64,000 bases of DNA from Coccinella septempunctata (lineage: Eukaryota > Arthropoda > Insecta > Coleoptera > Coccinellidae). The stretch's first letter is position 1. Each line of letters opens with the position of its first letter. The stretch spans positions 37,837,021-37,901,020 of the forward strand of contig NC_058193.1 in assembly GCF_907165205.1 (NCBI RefSeq), written 5' to 3'. Shown in pieces: positions 1 to 12,600 of this stretch. The translations under genes and the position numbers were made by a program. The notes under the pieces were generated by a model. The model worked only from the letters and a program-made list of their open reading frames with translations, did no database searches and was not told the DNA's origin.

Positions 1-1025
1 GTGTAATGAAATAAGTCAACCAGGTCAAATTGATAGATACCACCGGATTTAAATGCTTTATTTTAATTTGATTCCTCAGTATCTTTGCGGATCTTATGTT
101 ACGTTCAGTCTCGATCAAAGTGACCCTATTTCGTTTTTTTGTTATTATGAGTGATTACGGTCTCATGTTATTTTGTTGTAGCATTTTCCTTTAAGGTGAG
201 AAAATGCTCCATTCATGTTTGAATATATCAGTACTAATATTGAATTATTCATACATCTTTTGTTAAAAAAAAATATCTGCACTCTAGGCTAGGTAACTCT
301 TGGACCCAAGCTTGGGTTTAGAGTAGTTCGATATCAGTATTCAATATCCATTTTCTGACCACCTGTGAACTTCAATAGTTGAGTAGCGACCTAACCTAAA
401 CCAATTATAAAAAATGATTGATCTTTTCAGATTTTCTGAAAAATATTTCACATTTTTCCGAATCCTCTTTTTATCTCATCACAAACTCCTTCTTCTTTCA
501 TAAAAAATCCAAAACTATTTATGGTTTGTAAGAATATGATTGCTCAAATTGTTTGTTGTTCAATTCCTACGGAAAATTCCCAAGATTTGTTATTAGTTGA
601 AGAAGTACATAGATAACTATATGTTAAATGTGCCGATCCTAATTTTTTTAAAGCATCCACGCTCGAAAAATTATCAGCAACTGGAAAATACTGATGCAAT
701 AATAACGAATTCATGTAATTACAGTATAATCATCGATTTCATCAGACTTTTTGTTGCATGTATCTGTGGATAGATAATAAGCCGAAACTCTGAAGTGAAA
801 TTTAGCAGGCACCTATAGAAAATTTTATTTCATATTTTCCCTATTCACATTTTTGTTCCGTTTTCCAGATAAATTGAGCTTTCCTGAAGTACATGGAGTC
901 AATGTCACACGAACTGAGAAGAAATACGAACAATTTGGATCTCCTCGCAGAAAAATACCTACTCAATAAGAATCCCTCAGAATCGCCTATTTTCGTAGAT
1001 ACATACCACATTGAAAGCCCAGGGG
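1..1025. other. 5' flank and probable 5' UTR of the carrier gene
   Basis: No coding region is recognised here. The stretch is AT-rich. A pyrimidine-rich acceptor (TTTTCCAG near 861-868) is followed by AT-rich leader sequence running to the ATG at 1026, so the first coding exon probably begins in a spliced 5' UTR exon. A 14-bp perfect palindrome (ACCCAAGCTTGGGT, about 303-316) is present, with no assigned function. Confidence 0.4.
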
Positions 1026-2502
1026 ATGTCTCTTGAATTCATAGCAGGATGTGTAGGAGGTGAGTGAAATAATAATAAGTCATCTTCGAATTCCCATTTT
1101 TGTTATTTACTTCGTGTATCCGTTCTTTTTTCTCAAACAGTGTCTTATAATAATTTCTGGCCGCATTTATGTTTTTTTAGTAGATACAGTTTTCCAAAAA
1201 AAACTTTCATCTACACTTACCAATATCAACAAATATTATGACCCTTATGAAATGGTAGATAAATATTGCGAAAACGCTAGTTGATAATTGTTACCTAGGT
1301 CGGTTTGCTGATTATTAATAAAATTTCTTATCGATATTCAGCATAACAACACAAATAAACTGTTATTGACGTCAACAATGAGAAAAAATTTCGAAAATAT
1401 GATAACAATTTCGTCATTCCTTACCACATACCTCTATATCTGACCCCGTCAAGTCAAACTTATTAAATCTAATACAGAATCCTGAAGAATGCCTGAAATC
1501 CCGGCCGAAACGTCGATTTATGATCGAAGTATACTCTAAGACACCTTGTCTTTCTCGAGATTCACGAGAAAACGAAATTACCTTTCACTAATACACTCAA
1601 CAAAAAGTTGAAGTTTCTATTTGCATTTATCTGTTCCAGGTTGCGCTGGCTTGGTGGTTGGCCACCCTCTAGACACTCTAAAAGTGCATCTGCAAAACGA
1701 CAATGCCAAAAATCCCAAGTACAGGGGATCTTTGCACTTGGTTCGAACACTGGTGGTCAAAGAAGGCCTCAAAGGGATATATAAAGGAATCTCGAGCCCC
1801 TTGCTGGGAGTTGCGGCCATCAACGCTATCGTTTTTGGGGTCCAGGGTGGAACACGCAAGAAATTCAAAGACCAGGACTCTTTATTCTCGCATTTCGTCG
1901 CTGGAGGCGCAGCAGGATTCCTCCAGAGCTTCGTCTGTAGCCCCATGGAGCTGGCGAAAACGAGGCTGCAAGTGTCTGAACCCAACCTCAGCCTCACCAA
2001 ATGCATCAAAGGCATTTACGAGGCTGACGGTATAAGGGGGTTGTACAGAGGCCTCAATATGACCATAGCCAGGGAAGTACCGTCCTTCGCAGCCTATTTC
2101 GTCACCTACGAGTACCTCACGAGATCCCACAAGACGAACGTCAGCACTGCCATGATGATATTCGCGGGTGGTACAGCCGGCATGGCTGCCTGGATAGTGA
2201 CCTATCCAGTGGATGTCATCAAGACCAGGATCCAACTGGACGGTTTTAACTCGACGCCCAAATATCTGAACGCCCTCGATTGCCTCAAGAAGAGCGTTTC
2301 TTCAGAAGGGTACGGCGTTCTGACCCGTGGACTCTCTCCCACCCTCATCAGGGCTTTCCCAACTAACGCTGCTATCTTCACGGTTGTAACCTGGACCATG
2401 AGGTTCTTCGATTCTATAACGTTACCGCAAGGCGTCAAGAAGAGCCAATATTTCGTGGATAATATGATGTTGAACTCGATGCAAAAACCAGAGATTATTT
2501 GA
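1026..2502 (+). CDS. SLC25A29: mitochondrial basic amino-acid carrier (SLC25A29-like)
   Basis: Two coding exons, 1026-1059 and 1640-2502, join in phase to give 298 residues, the usual length for the SLC25 family. The protein opens MSLEFIAGCVGGCAG and shows three carrier repeats, with signature motifs at GHPLDTLKVHLQ, SPMELAKTRLQ and TYPVDVIKTRIQ. The PMELAKTRLQ motif and the closeness to remembered vertebrate SLC25A29 (GHPFDTVKVRLQ, FINALVFGVQG, TRGL..TLLRAFPVNAA) point to the lysine/arginine/ornithine carrier of the inner mitochondrial membrane rather than other SLC25 members. The start is chosen because the tiny first exon supplies the conserved N-terminal helix and ends at GTGAGT. An AATAAA lies at 2571-2576. 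Alternatives are the related carnitine/acylcarnitine or SLC25A45/47/48 carriers. Confidence 0.87.
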
Positions 2503-2570
2503 CTATTTATACTAGTCTGTTTAGGTCTTAATATAGTTGATTATTTATTTATCGTAAGTCGACAGTTTTC

Positions 2571-2576
2571 AATAAA
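2571..2576 (+). terminator. poly(A) signal of carrier gene
   Basis: AATAAA sits 69 bases after the carrier stop codon. No other hexamer lies closer. Confidence 0.6.
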
Positions 2577-3599
2577 CCAATTTGAAATCAAAGACTTCTC
2601 TTTCTTACAACCTTGCACCCATTACCCAATTACTGACCATCATAGGAAACAAAAACTTGCCGTTTGTCTAAACATCTAAAAGATGTATGGCTTCAATATT
2701 TGTATGTTGCAAGGTGTGATTCTGGAAGTCAACTTCTAATCAACCTACGTCCCAAAATGAAGCCCTTCAGTGGAGTTAGAGAGTCGAAGATCAATGAAAG
2801 CAGCTTCTTTTGCTCATAAGAGACAACACTGCTACCCAGGAAACATGTGGGCATTAGATGTAATCTGCTTTTCCATCAAGATGATATCCGAATACGCAAG
2901 AATAGGTATCTTGGGAGTGCTTTCAGTGTTGGTATGAGATATTTTGGGTTGGAGATTATCTAATTCAACATCCACCTACTTTGAAACATCTTCGTCATGA
3001 GGAAAATCAAGGCTAGGCTACTACACCTGAAGGTGATCAATCTTGATGCTGATGAAAAACTGGCTAATCTTATTTTAAGGTCAATTAAGTATTTTGCTTT
3101 CCAAAATGAATAACTCCTACATTTGCCTTTAGATTGTCTTCTTCTTTGTATCCCTAAGAAACAAGTTCTGCCTCTTTGCAGATTGCTTCTTCTGGGATTC
3201 GAATTTTAAGCCAAGAATACTGACAAGCATTGTCAACCTGACATCAATTTTGAAGTAGAGAGCGTTGCCTTTGACAAAACAAAAAACGTACTTCATATAT
3301 CCAAGTGATAAATATCTATTGTCGAAGTTTAACGTTAAATTTCAGTGATGACATCGCAACATTGTAGATATTGATGATGAAGATCCTTAACGCTGCCAAG
3401 TACCTGACTCAAAGTAATAAAAGTACACATTTCATCAAACATAACGATCTGAGTACAGACTTATTAATTCATCTATGATCTATCAATTTTGACTTTTCAT
3501 CATCATACTTTGAAACTTCATCCAATATACCTAAATTATTCGTGTACTAAATCCTTAATTTTGCAAGTTTATCTCAACAATCTGGCGCAAAACAATGAA
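2577..3599. other. intergenic stretch before klhl10
   Basis: About 1 kb with no recognised coding or RNA gene. It must hold the klhl10 promoter and 5' UTR. The reading frame of the first klhl10 exon stays open back to about 3489, but the residues it would add do not look like KLHL10. Confidence 0.4.
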
Positions 3600-6500
3600 A
3601 TGGGCGAGCCTGATAGTGGAGGCAGGGCCCTCAATGTCGGCAATGGAAGGTGTATGAGTATACAGGCTATGCAAGCCCTCTTCGAATTCTGGGAGAAACA
3701 CCAGCTTTGCGATGCTACCATTGTACTGGACGATGGCACGGAAATTCCTGTTCATAGAGCTGTTTTTTGCGCTTGCAGTTCGTATTTCAGGTACGGCATT
3801 TTAGGGAGGAGATACTGAAGAGAAATAGTGCAATGTCAGATTTTATTCAACATAATAGAAATCCAAGATCTAACATCAATATCAATTCAAAATCCTTGCA
3901 TCCACAATATAATTTTAAGCTTTACAAAGCTGAAGCTCGGTGAGTACGTGCTCTGTGGTCTAGTTTATAGAAAAAGCTGAAGAATTAGCCATATCCTTTG
4001 AAAGTTCTTGGGTTTTTTTGTGTGCAGTGTAACTCATTAGCGATTCCACATGGTTGAACAGTGAATAGAGAAATTTCTCCCTTTGTTGATGTTGTTGATG
4101 CTCTTTTGATTAGCTTCACGTGTTGTTATTCCCAAACGATTGATTACAGGGCCCTTTTTACCACTCCCCTGCACAACGAATACAAGAGTAGGGTACATCT
4201 GCCCGGAGTTTCAAAGGAGATGATGCAGACCCTACTGGAGTACATCTACTTACGGAAACTGGACATCAACGACCAGAACGTCTACGACGTCCTCATGACC
4301 GCCGACTACCTCAGCATCCTGGGAGTCTTGGACATCTGCTGCGACTACCTGGAGAGCATACTGAAACCGAGAAATTGCATCGGGATCATGCTCTTCGCCA
4401 GAAATCACTTTTGTCGAGAACTTGCAAACAAGGCCTGGAAATTCATAATGAAGAACTTCCCGCAACTGGCCGTCCAGAGCGACGAGCTGCTGGAACTGCC
4501 GCTCAAGGACTTCCAGGAGATCATAAATGCGGACTATTTGAACGTCAAGAGCGAGGAGACGGTCTGGGAGACGATACTCAAATGGATCAACCACGAGTCG
4601 GACAACAGGAAGGTCCACATAGTCGATCTCATGAAGTGCATCAGACTGGGACTGCTCGACACCCAGTTTTTCCTGGAAAGGGTGAAGGATCACCCGTTCG
4701 TTACGTCCTGCGAGGAGAGCCGGCCAATGATAATTGAGACGTTGAAGTTTTTGTACGATTTGGAGATGATAACTTCTCGGTAAGTTTCTACCCACATCAT
4801 CTACCATCGCAGAGACGTATGTCACCTCCATGGTATAACTAATAGACGCTCCCAATGACATCGTTAGATTTGTCAGTGCCTTAGATGATATCCTGAAGAC
4901 CGAGCTGGGCATTAGAATGAATGAGAGCCATTCTGCAAGGCTCTTTTAAGAATCTCTGCCCAAAGGTTTCTTTCCCCTAGCCTAGCCTTCAATTTGTACC
5001 ACTTTGGAGATTGTTTGTCCTAAGCATATGTTTAAGGGGGCTTGGGAATAAGTTATATTGCACCATTCTGAATTGTCCTCTTCTTCTTAGAGATGGTGAA
5101 GTGATAACTCCAGAGATAGCCAGACCGAGGATTCCACACGAGATACTATTCGCGATTGGAGGATGGAGCGGGGGTTCTCCCACGAATTTCATCGAGACTT
5201 ACGACACAAGAGCTGACAGATGGGTGCGCGTGGAGGAGGTCGATCCAACTGGTCCTAGGGCGTACCACGGTACCGCTGTGGTCGGTTACAACATTTACGT
5301 CATAGGCGGTTTCGATGGAATGGACTACTTCAATTCTTGCAGGTAACTAATATGTAGGTATGAGGTATGACAATCACAAGATAGGACATTCTAAAGTTGA
5401 ATGGCATAAAGATGAGGTAGCTTATGGAAAACACATTTGCTAGTATCATCTTCTACCCTTCATATCCGTTAACCGTGGTCACACATGAAAAAATATGCCA
5501 GTGCCTAGGTTACTGGCCAAACCAAATTTCAGGCCAAAATAGTGTTCCTAGGCCTAACTAGGACAGTATAAACTAATTTGGCCTGAAGTGTTAGCGGCTA
5601 AACCCAATTTCAGACCATATTAGATTGTCCCAAGCCGAACTGGTTCATCCCAAGTGGGTCAGGATTAACTAGTTTGGCCTATTATGGGACCAAATAGTTG
5701 GTCTGAAGTGTTACCGGCCAAACCCAATGTCAGGCCAAATAAAATTGTCCTAGGATGAACTGGTGCATCTTAAGTGGGCCAGGATTAACAGTTTTGGCCT
5801 ATTATAGGACGATAAAATACTTTGGTCTAAAGTGTTACCGGCCAAACCTGATTTCAGACCAAACTAGTTTGTCCTAGGCCGAACTTAGTTTATCTAGTGA
5901 GGAAGTAGGTTGGCCTAGAAGGCAAAATAGTTCGGCCTGCAGTGTTATCGGCCAAAACCGATTTCAGACCAAACCATTTTGTCCTGGGTCAAACAAGTAT
6001 ATCCTGACGAACTAAGGATAAACTAGTTTTGCCTTAAATGGTGGTTGGCCGTGGACAAATCCTTCGGTTCTGGTCCATCTCGCTCCATCCAAGAAGTGGA
6101 TGACTGGATATACATCATGGAAGGACCATAAAAAATCTTTTCGATGCCAAGTCCGAAGAATACCAACGAAACCCTTCTATTCCCCAAAGCCGCGAAGAAT
6201 TGTGCGACGCATGCAATAAATTAAAGAAGGAATGCTTTCAGGTGTTTCGACGCGGTGAACAAAGTGTGGAAGGAAATAGCGCCGATGCACGTACGACGTT
6301 GTTACGTGAGCACGGCCGTCTTGAGGAGCAAAATTTACGCCATGGGTGGCTACGATGGACATCACCGACAGAACACATCCGAAAAATACGACCACACGAC
6401 CAACCAGTGGTCGCTGATCGCGCCGATGAATATGCAGAGGTCCGATGCGAGCGCGTGTACGCTGAATGGTAATTAACTTTTATTGCGATTACGATCAGTA

Positions 6501-8078
6501 ATTACGTCAATTCGACACTGGTACCTTGCTTGGGAAAAGAGTTTAAATCATGCCTATAAAAATATATATAATAAGTTATAAAACCAAATGAAAAACACAA
6601 AAAACAGTTTGAAACTAACTAACTAGTAAAGGCCAAGACTAAGTCTGTGGCCTAATGGAGGTAAAATACAGCCTTAAGATCACAGTATTGTGCCTATGAG
6701 ATACAATCTGAGGTTCTGACTGTTCTGAGGCCGTTGCACATAATAATTGACAGCATTATTATTATTATAGAGGAGCAACTCTATCCTGATGTGCATAACC
6801 AGATGAATAGGGAACTCTAACGATTTGTCAAAATCAGCTAAGCGTTCGTTGTCGTGGGGCACACAAGCTTTTCCCTCCATTGATTCGCATGCTGTTTTGG
6901 TCGAGTATTGTGTTTTGTCCATGTTTTTGGAAAAAATGTTCTTTCCGACGTTAGATTAGAGTGATAAAATTATAACTTTCTCAGAAATGCCTCTTTATAG
7001 TGATAATAAAAAGCTTTGGGTGCCCCACGGCAACGGACGGTCAGCTGATTTTGACAAATCGTTAGAGTACCCTATTAGGCCTAACCTTAATTCCACAGAC
7101 GCTGTCAGGATAGATCTGTCATGTGACAGTCAGTGAAGCTTGCCTATGAATTGTCTTGGGCCACTACACCAAAAAGCCTTAGCCCAAGGCCTCCATTGGC
7201 TTCAACACGACTGTGTACAACCAGTGCACCTGATGTGGGCTTCTATCCACAATAATTTACCCAGTACAAGTAGCTCGAGTTCCAAAAAGCAAATTTTACG
7301 TGCATATCCCAGAAGACCACGCTCTAGAAGCCCGGAATCACCAGATATAGTCATCTCGCGTTCTGTTCCAGATAAGATATACATCACAGGTGGATTCAAC
7401 GGGCAAGAATGCATGCATTCGGCGGAAGTCTACGATCCGGAAACCAACCAATGGACCCTCATCAACCCGATGCGTTCCAGAAGATCGGGGGTCTCCTGCA
7501 TAGCCTACCACGGCCACGTCTACGTCATCGGAGGCTTCAACGGGATATCCAGGATGTGCAGCTGTGAGAAATACAACCCACAAGCCAACAGCTGGTCGCA
7601 GATCCCCGACATGTACAACCCTAGGAGTAACTTCGCGATCGAAGTGATAGACGATATGATTTTCGCCATAGGCGGCTTCAATGGTGTCACTACCATCTAC
7701 CACGTCGAATGCTATGACGAGAAGACGAACGAATGGTATGAAGCCACCGATATGAACATATATAGATCGGCTCTTTCGGCTTGCGTGATCGACGGACTAC
7801 CAAACGTAAACGACTACATCCATAAGCACAGAGACAGGCTGATGGAGGAGAAACGTCAAAAGCTCATAGCTATCGAGAACCAAAGGCAGATGGCCGGGGT
7901 GGCTAACAATGCTAACAACGTGAACCAACAGGAGAACATCGTGGCTGCGGTGAACGCTAACATGCAGCAGCTGAACATACTGCAGCAATTGAACGCGAAC
8001 GTGAACCCGACCTTGCCTGAACATGATGACGGAGGGGTGATGGAGGTGGACGACAACGATGAGGATGGCTTGTTGTAA
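3600..8078 (+). CDS. klhl10: Kelch-like protein 10 (BTB-BACK-Kelch Cullin-3 adaptor)
   Basis: Five coding exons (3600-3790, 4150-4779, 5091-5342, 6242-6468, 7372-8078) keep phase and encode about 668 residues. The BTB domain (about 25-135; LCDATIVLDDG, VHRAVFCACSSYFRALF) is followed by BACK (about 140-245) and six Kelch repeats from about residue 290 (ILFAIGGWSGGSPTN, YVIGGFDGMDYFNS, YAMGGYDG, YITGGFNGQECM, YVIGGFNG, FAIGGFNG). The match to vertebrate KLHL10 is very close. KLHL10 is the substrate adaptor of a testis Cul3 E3 ligase; in flies it drives caspase activation during sperm individualisation, so male germline expression is expected. Beyond the last repeat is an extra tail of about 85 residues: a basic helix (YIHKHRDRLMEEKRQK), an Asn/Gln-rich segment and an acidic end. 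The start is the ATG giving MGEPDSGG, since residues upstream are not conserved. Confidence 0.94.
5515..6060. repeat. degenerate tandem repeat in klhl10 intron 3
   Basis: A phrase close to GGCCAAACCCAATTTCAGAC recurs at about 5515, 5596, 5716, 5840 and 5950, so most unit spacings are 110-124 bases. Each unit also carries AACTAGTTTGGCC, the reverse complement of the GGCCAAACTAGTT form, so units contain short inverted copies of one core. It lies wholly within the intron between the first Kelch exons. Confidence 0.8.
6778..7115. mobile_element. fold-back (hairpin) element in klhl10 intron 4
   Basis: The arm at about 6805-6871 is matched in reverse complement by about 7009-7076, including a shared perfect block (ACTCTAACGATTTGTCAAAA) and GTGGGGCAC. 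Arms are separated by about 137 bases. Weaker inverted similarity, such as TCTATCCTGA, extends outward to about 6778 and 7115. No protein is encoded. The structure suits a non-autonomous MITE or foldback element; no clear target duplication was seen. Confidence 0.7.
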
Positions 8079-9666
8079 TATGGTTCCTTTTCGGTACTTT
8101 CGGGGAAAATTTTTTATGACTCAATAAAAGACTTACTAATGTGACTGTGCTTTGATAACTAGAGTAATTAGGTAATCCATTTTTATATATCTACTGTATA
8201 TTCATATACTTTTATAATATTATTTCCGAATATCGACATCTTTGTTTCATTTTTCCAACTATCAACTGTTTTATTGACAATAAATCTGGTTTGTATTTTT
8301 TTTTACCTAGAACGCAGTATCACCAAACGATCATTTTATCGAAATTATTCAGTCTCCGATAAAGATTACAATGCAATTTAGGAAAATTTTGTCAATCTTG
8401 CGGTGGGTACTTACTTCATCAAAAACTCAAACTGGATCCAGTCCAGAATAACACTTCACTTCCAATCACCATAGTCAAACTCAAACCAAACTTTATTTGC
8501 ACCAAGGAACAAAATATTCTTCAAGTAATTTTCTACAATCTGTAGCGATGATGAATGATCATAGAGAAAATAAATAGTTCATTGAATGCCCCTCATGGAT
8601 TTCCACTGTAGATAAATTCCGAAACCCATTGCTGTATGTTGTATAGCCTACCCACGCAAAATTTTCCCACTTTTCCTGACTGGGAAAGAAGAGTTTCCTC
8701 TATGTGCACTGTGCAGCCTGACGGTAGGTGAATTCTCCTGAACCAGATGCACGAGATCTATTTTCCCCATTTCGAATTTTCTTCGGTATAATTTGGTTTT
8801 CCTCTGTGGCATCATTACTAATCAAAATCCGTCCCATGGACATGTTATAATTTAAGTGATGGGTTGCGTTAAGAAGTGGAAGGCGGAAGGAAAAGTTGTG
8901 AATTATCGGGATTGCAGAGAGTGAAAACGTTTATTTTGCGTTTGACGCATTTTTATTTGTGAAATTGTTATTTTGACATCTTGTGAATCGATTGCCACAC
9001 TAATGGTATCTAAATTATTTGTTTTCCTAAATACATAGCATTCAATGTGCCTTCATAATTTTTTTCGTTCGAATACTTGAAGGTAAGGTAAAAAAACTAA
9101 TAACTTTTTACGTATTTGGAAAATCACCTTCAAGTCGTAGAAAGTGTAGCATGTATTATTCCTCATTTCGTTTGGAGTTTGCTTGTGAATAAATTTAGAA
9201 CTGACATTGGCAGTGGAACAGTTATTTTTTTTAACCCTATTATGAGGAGGAATGATAAGTGGCAAACACGTTACATTAGTATAAGTTCATTATTTCGTTG
9301 TATTCATTTTATCTGTTTCATTACCATAATGTTCACTAACTTTCTTGTAGGTATGAGTACTGAAATCACACTATGAGTTGATTGGAAGTTTACAATACAA
9401 CTTTCATAAATAAAACATGATAAATTCATGACATATATTGCTATTTGAATCAAAATCCTTTATTTCACATCAGGGAAATATACTCCAAGAGATTGGTTTA
9501 TGTATTAATCATACAACAGTATTAAATTATTTGTTGGTAAGCCAAAAATCTTTTGAGTTATTCAAGCTAACCTAGTTTTGGCACTGTTGTAAATATGACA
9601 GAAAAACTGAAATCAGATCTGAATTAAAAGATTTTTCGAAAAATGACATGATTTCTTTCAGTGAAG
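8079..9666. other. klhl10 3' UTR and trabid 5' region
   Basis: An AATAAA at 8123-8128 probably ends klhl10. The rest is non-coding by inspection. The acceptor TTTCTTTCAG at about 9651-9660 lies just before the trabid ATG, so trabid has an intron in its 5' UTR and its promoter lies further upstream in this stretch. Confidence 0.5.
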
Positions 9667-12600
9667 ATGAGTGGAAAAGAAAAGAAATGGTCTTGTGAAT
9701 ATTGCACTTACGAAAACTATCCGTCAGCACTCAAATGTACCATGTGTAGAGGACCTAGACCCTTTATCAGTGAAGATATATACAGTCTGCATAATAATGA
9801 TGACAAAACAAACTCTGCAGCAGGATCATGTGATACCAAACCGAATATAAACACATGGCAGTGTGAAACTTGTACCTTCTTTAATCATATTAAGGATCAA
9901 ATCTGTACCCAGTGCGGATCTCCTTTTGTATCTGCGAGTAATTTACATGATTATTTGCAGCCATTGAAAATCACCCAACATTCAGATCTGGCTCAAAGCT
10001 TGTCGCAACCACGAAACAATAGCCCACCAGCAAGTTTAACAAATGTGGAGAATAGTAAAAGGATGACATTAGGAAAATGGACCTGTATGGTTAGTGATTT
10101 TGACGAATATACAAATTTTTTGTTTACATTTATATTCTGGTTCTGAAACGTTGATCTTAATGAAGGATTCTGTTATTTTACAGATATGTACATATGAAAA
10201 TTGGCCAAGAGCGACTAAATGTTCTATGTGTGGATATACACCCCAAACTTCACAGAGACCCCCATCTTCAAGCCGCTTGATCTCCCCTTCAAATCAAAAT
10301 ATTGATGTCAGTAATCAGGAAGACTTGTACAGAACACCGTCAAATATAATGGGTATAAAATTTCATCCCTACCATCCCTTTTTGTATTCTAATGTTTTTG
10401 TTTTCAGAGGAGAACAATTGTGAAGCCGAAAGAAAATTGAGACTTATGAGGAGAAATGCCGATTGGAATTGGTTGAATGCTTGTATCGGTGTCATTGAGG
10501 GGAATCCTGTACCTGTAGAACACTATCTATCATCGGGTGGCGATCCTGCAAGAACGTTAACTGCCTCAGAAGTTGCAATACTCAATAGAAGCTCTGCTTT
10601 TGATGTAGGTCATACTTTAGTTCATTTAGCTATAAGGTGAGTGAAAAATTGCGGTTTTGTGATGTTTTCGCCAATTCTTTTGTTTCTTTTATAGGTTTCA
10701 GAGGGATGACTTGTTGGCAGTACTTCTAACGCAAATAAGAGGATCAGGCTCCGGAAGGAAGAATGTCCCAAGCTACATTGCACCTGATATAGCTGCTGAT
10801 ATTAGAAGACATTTTGCAGCGACAATTCGTCATGGAAAAGCCAGTTTTCCATACAGTTTTGTGACGGAATTTCCCACTTTTGCATTGCCTGCTGGTAAGT
10901 AACATACAAGTTCTATGCACTTTCATTCATTGTCATCTGTCATCACTGACAGGTTCCATAGATATTCCTTGGTTTTCATCAACGCATATTCCTTATGATT
11001 TACAGAAGTGGATGAGCTTCCTGGATCTGTCCAAGAGCAGCTATTCGAAGAGCTCCTCGATAAAGATGCTCAGGCTCAATTAGAATCCGAGCCTGCGGTC
11101 ATCAATTGGTCCTTAGAGCTGACTGTTCGCTTGGGATCACGTTTACACGCCTTATGGAATAGATCTGCCGGCGATTGTCTATTGGATTCTGTGATGCAGG
11201 CTACCTGGGGCGTCTTCGACAGGGACAATCAGCTGAGGAGCACTTTGGCAGAGAGCCTAGATCGGGGTAGTGACATGTAAGTCAAATGTTTGACAGAATA
11301 GTTTCAGGATGAATTTTTTTCTGTGGTAATCGATTCTATAGCGTACCAGGAGAGAAGAGTGAAGGATTATACTGCTTTTTTTGGAAGATCCCATCATATC
11401 TCTATTTCTCTGGTCAACATTGGTTGACAGCTGTATTTCGTGTTATCAAATAAGGCCCTCCAACAAATTGACCCATTTTCCATGTTGAAGAAACGGATAT
11501 TGGTTTGCTCTAACACCAATATTTCTAGATTCTACCCACGTTGGAGGGAGTACGAGGAGAATCACGCCTCTTTCCTTCAGTATTCCCTGGAAGAAGGGCA
11601 ATGGGAGGACGATTGGCAGAGTATGCTCCAGTTGGCAAATTCACCGGGGACGAGTCTAGAAATGCTTCATGTATTTGCGTTAGCTCATGTATTGAGGAGA
11701 CCTATCATAGTGTACGGTGTCAAGTATGTCAAAAGTTTTCGAGGAGAAGCTTTGGGATATTCCAGATTTGAAGGTTAGTTTCGGAAATTGAATCTTGGAA
11801 AATAAACAAACCTGTAATCGCATCAGAATTTATTGACATTCGAGGTAGAAAACCAAAATTATGTTGGTAATAGCGTGTTTGGTAACATTTCGAAGTTGGT
11901 ATTGAGAATAACACTGACCCATGGACCTATTACACAAGTCTATGCGTTGAATGAAGATATTTGGATTTTTGTCTGGCTTAATCCAACGAATTTAGAAATT
12001 TATTGTATCAACTTTGAAAGCTTATCGTTTCAAGACTGAACATCATAGAAATTCAGTGACAAATTAATAATATTAAGAGGACCACAGAATGTTTAGGGCG
12101 TAAAAGCGGTGTACGAAAATGAGAAATCATCATCAATCAACATTCAATCGATCAATAAGCGACAAAATTGTCTCGAAGAACGGTACAACGATTTATAAGA
12201 CGCGCTTTTTTCTTTTTCCCAAAGGAAATGTTCGAAAAAAACGTAATATCCGTCTGTTCTGACGTCTCCTACTGCCAACATTACATCCACAGAGTATAAT
12301 TAATTCATCATGTTTGAATAAGATTCTCTGGGGGAGGAAAGTGAACTTAGGCATCGACATGGGCGTAACATTCAACGGGGCATTACCGAGTGAACATGAG
12401 CAGTTAGTTTTTTTTTCGATATAAAAGTTAGTTACCGCACCACGGTGGGTTGAACAATATTCATTGAAGAACATTTTCTCAGAAAATTTATTTCAACTTG
12501 AAAAAAAAAACCGAAAATCAAAAACAGACAAAAAAGCGGCTTATCTTCGATGACAAAAATTTTTGAAGCGACTACATGATTTGTAATAGTTGGTCAATGT

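Noticed and set aside
4250..4912. 220-codon open frame on - across klhl10 exon 2
   Set aside because: Shadow of the BTB-BACK coding exon; no homology in that frame.
7140..7371. N-terminal extension of the last klhl10 exon frame
   Set aside because: The conserved Kelch sequence starts exactly at the TTCCAG acceptor before 7372; the upstream part lies in the intron next to the fold-back element.
12193..12474. Possible transposase remnant in Trabid intron 6
   Set aside because: The minus-strand frame loosely recalls Tc1-type sequence, but no DDE motif, terminal repeat or target duplication could be shown.
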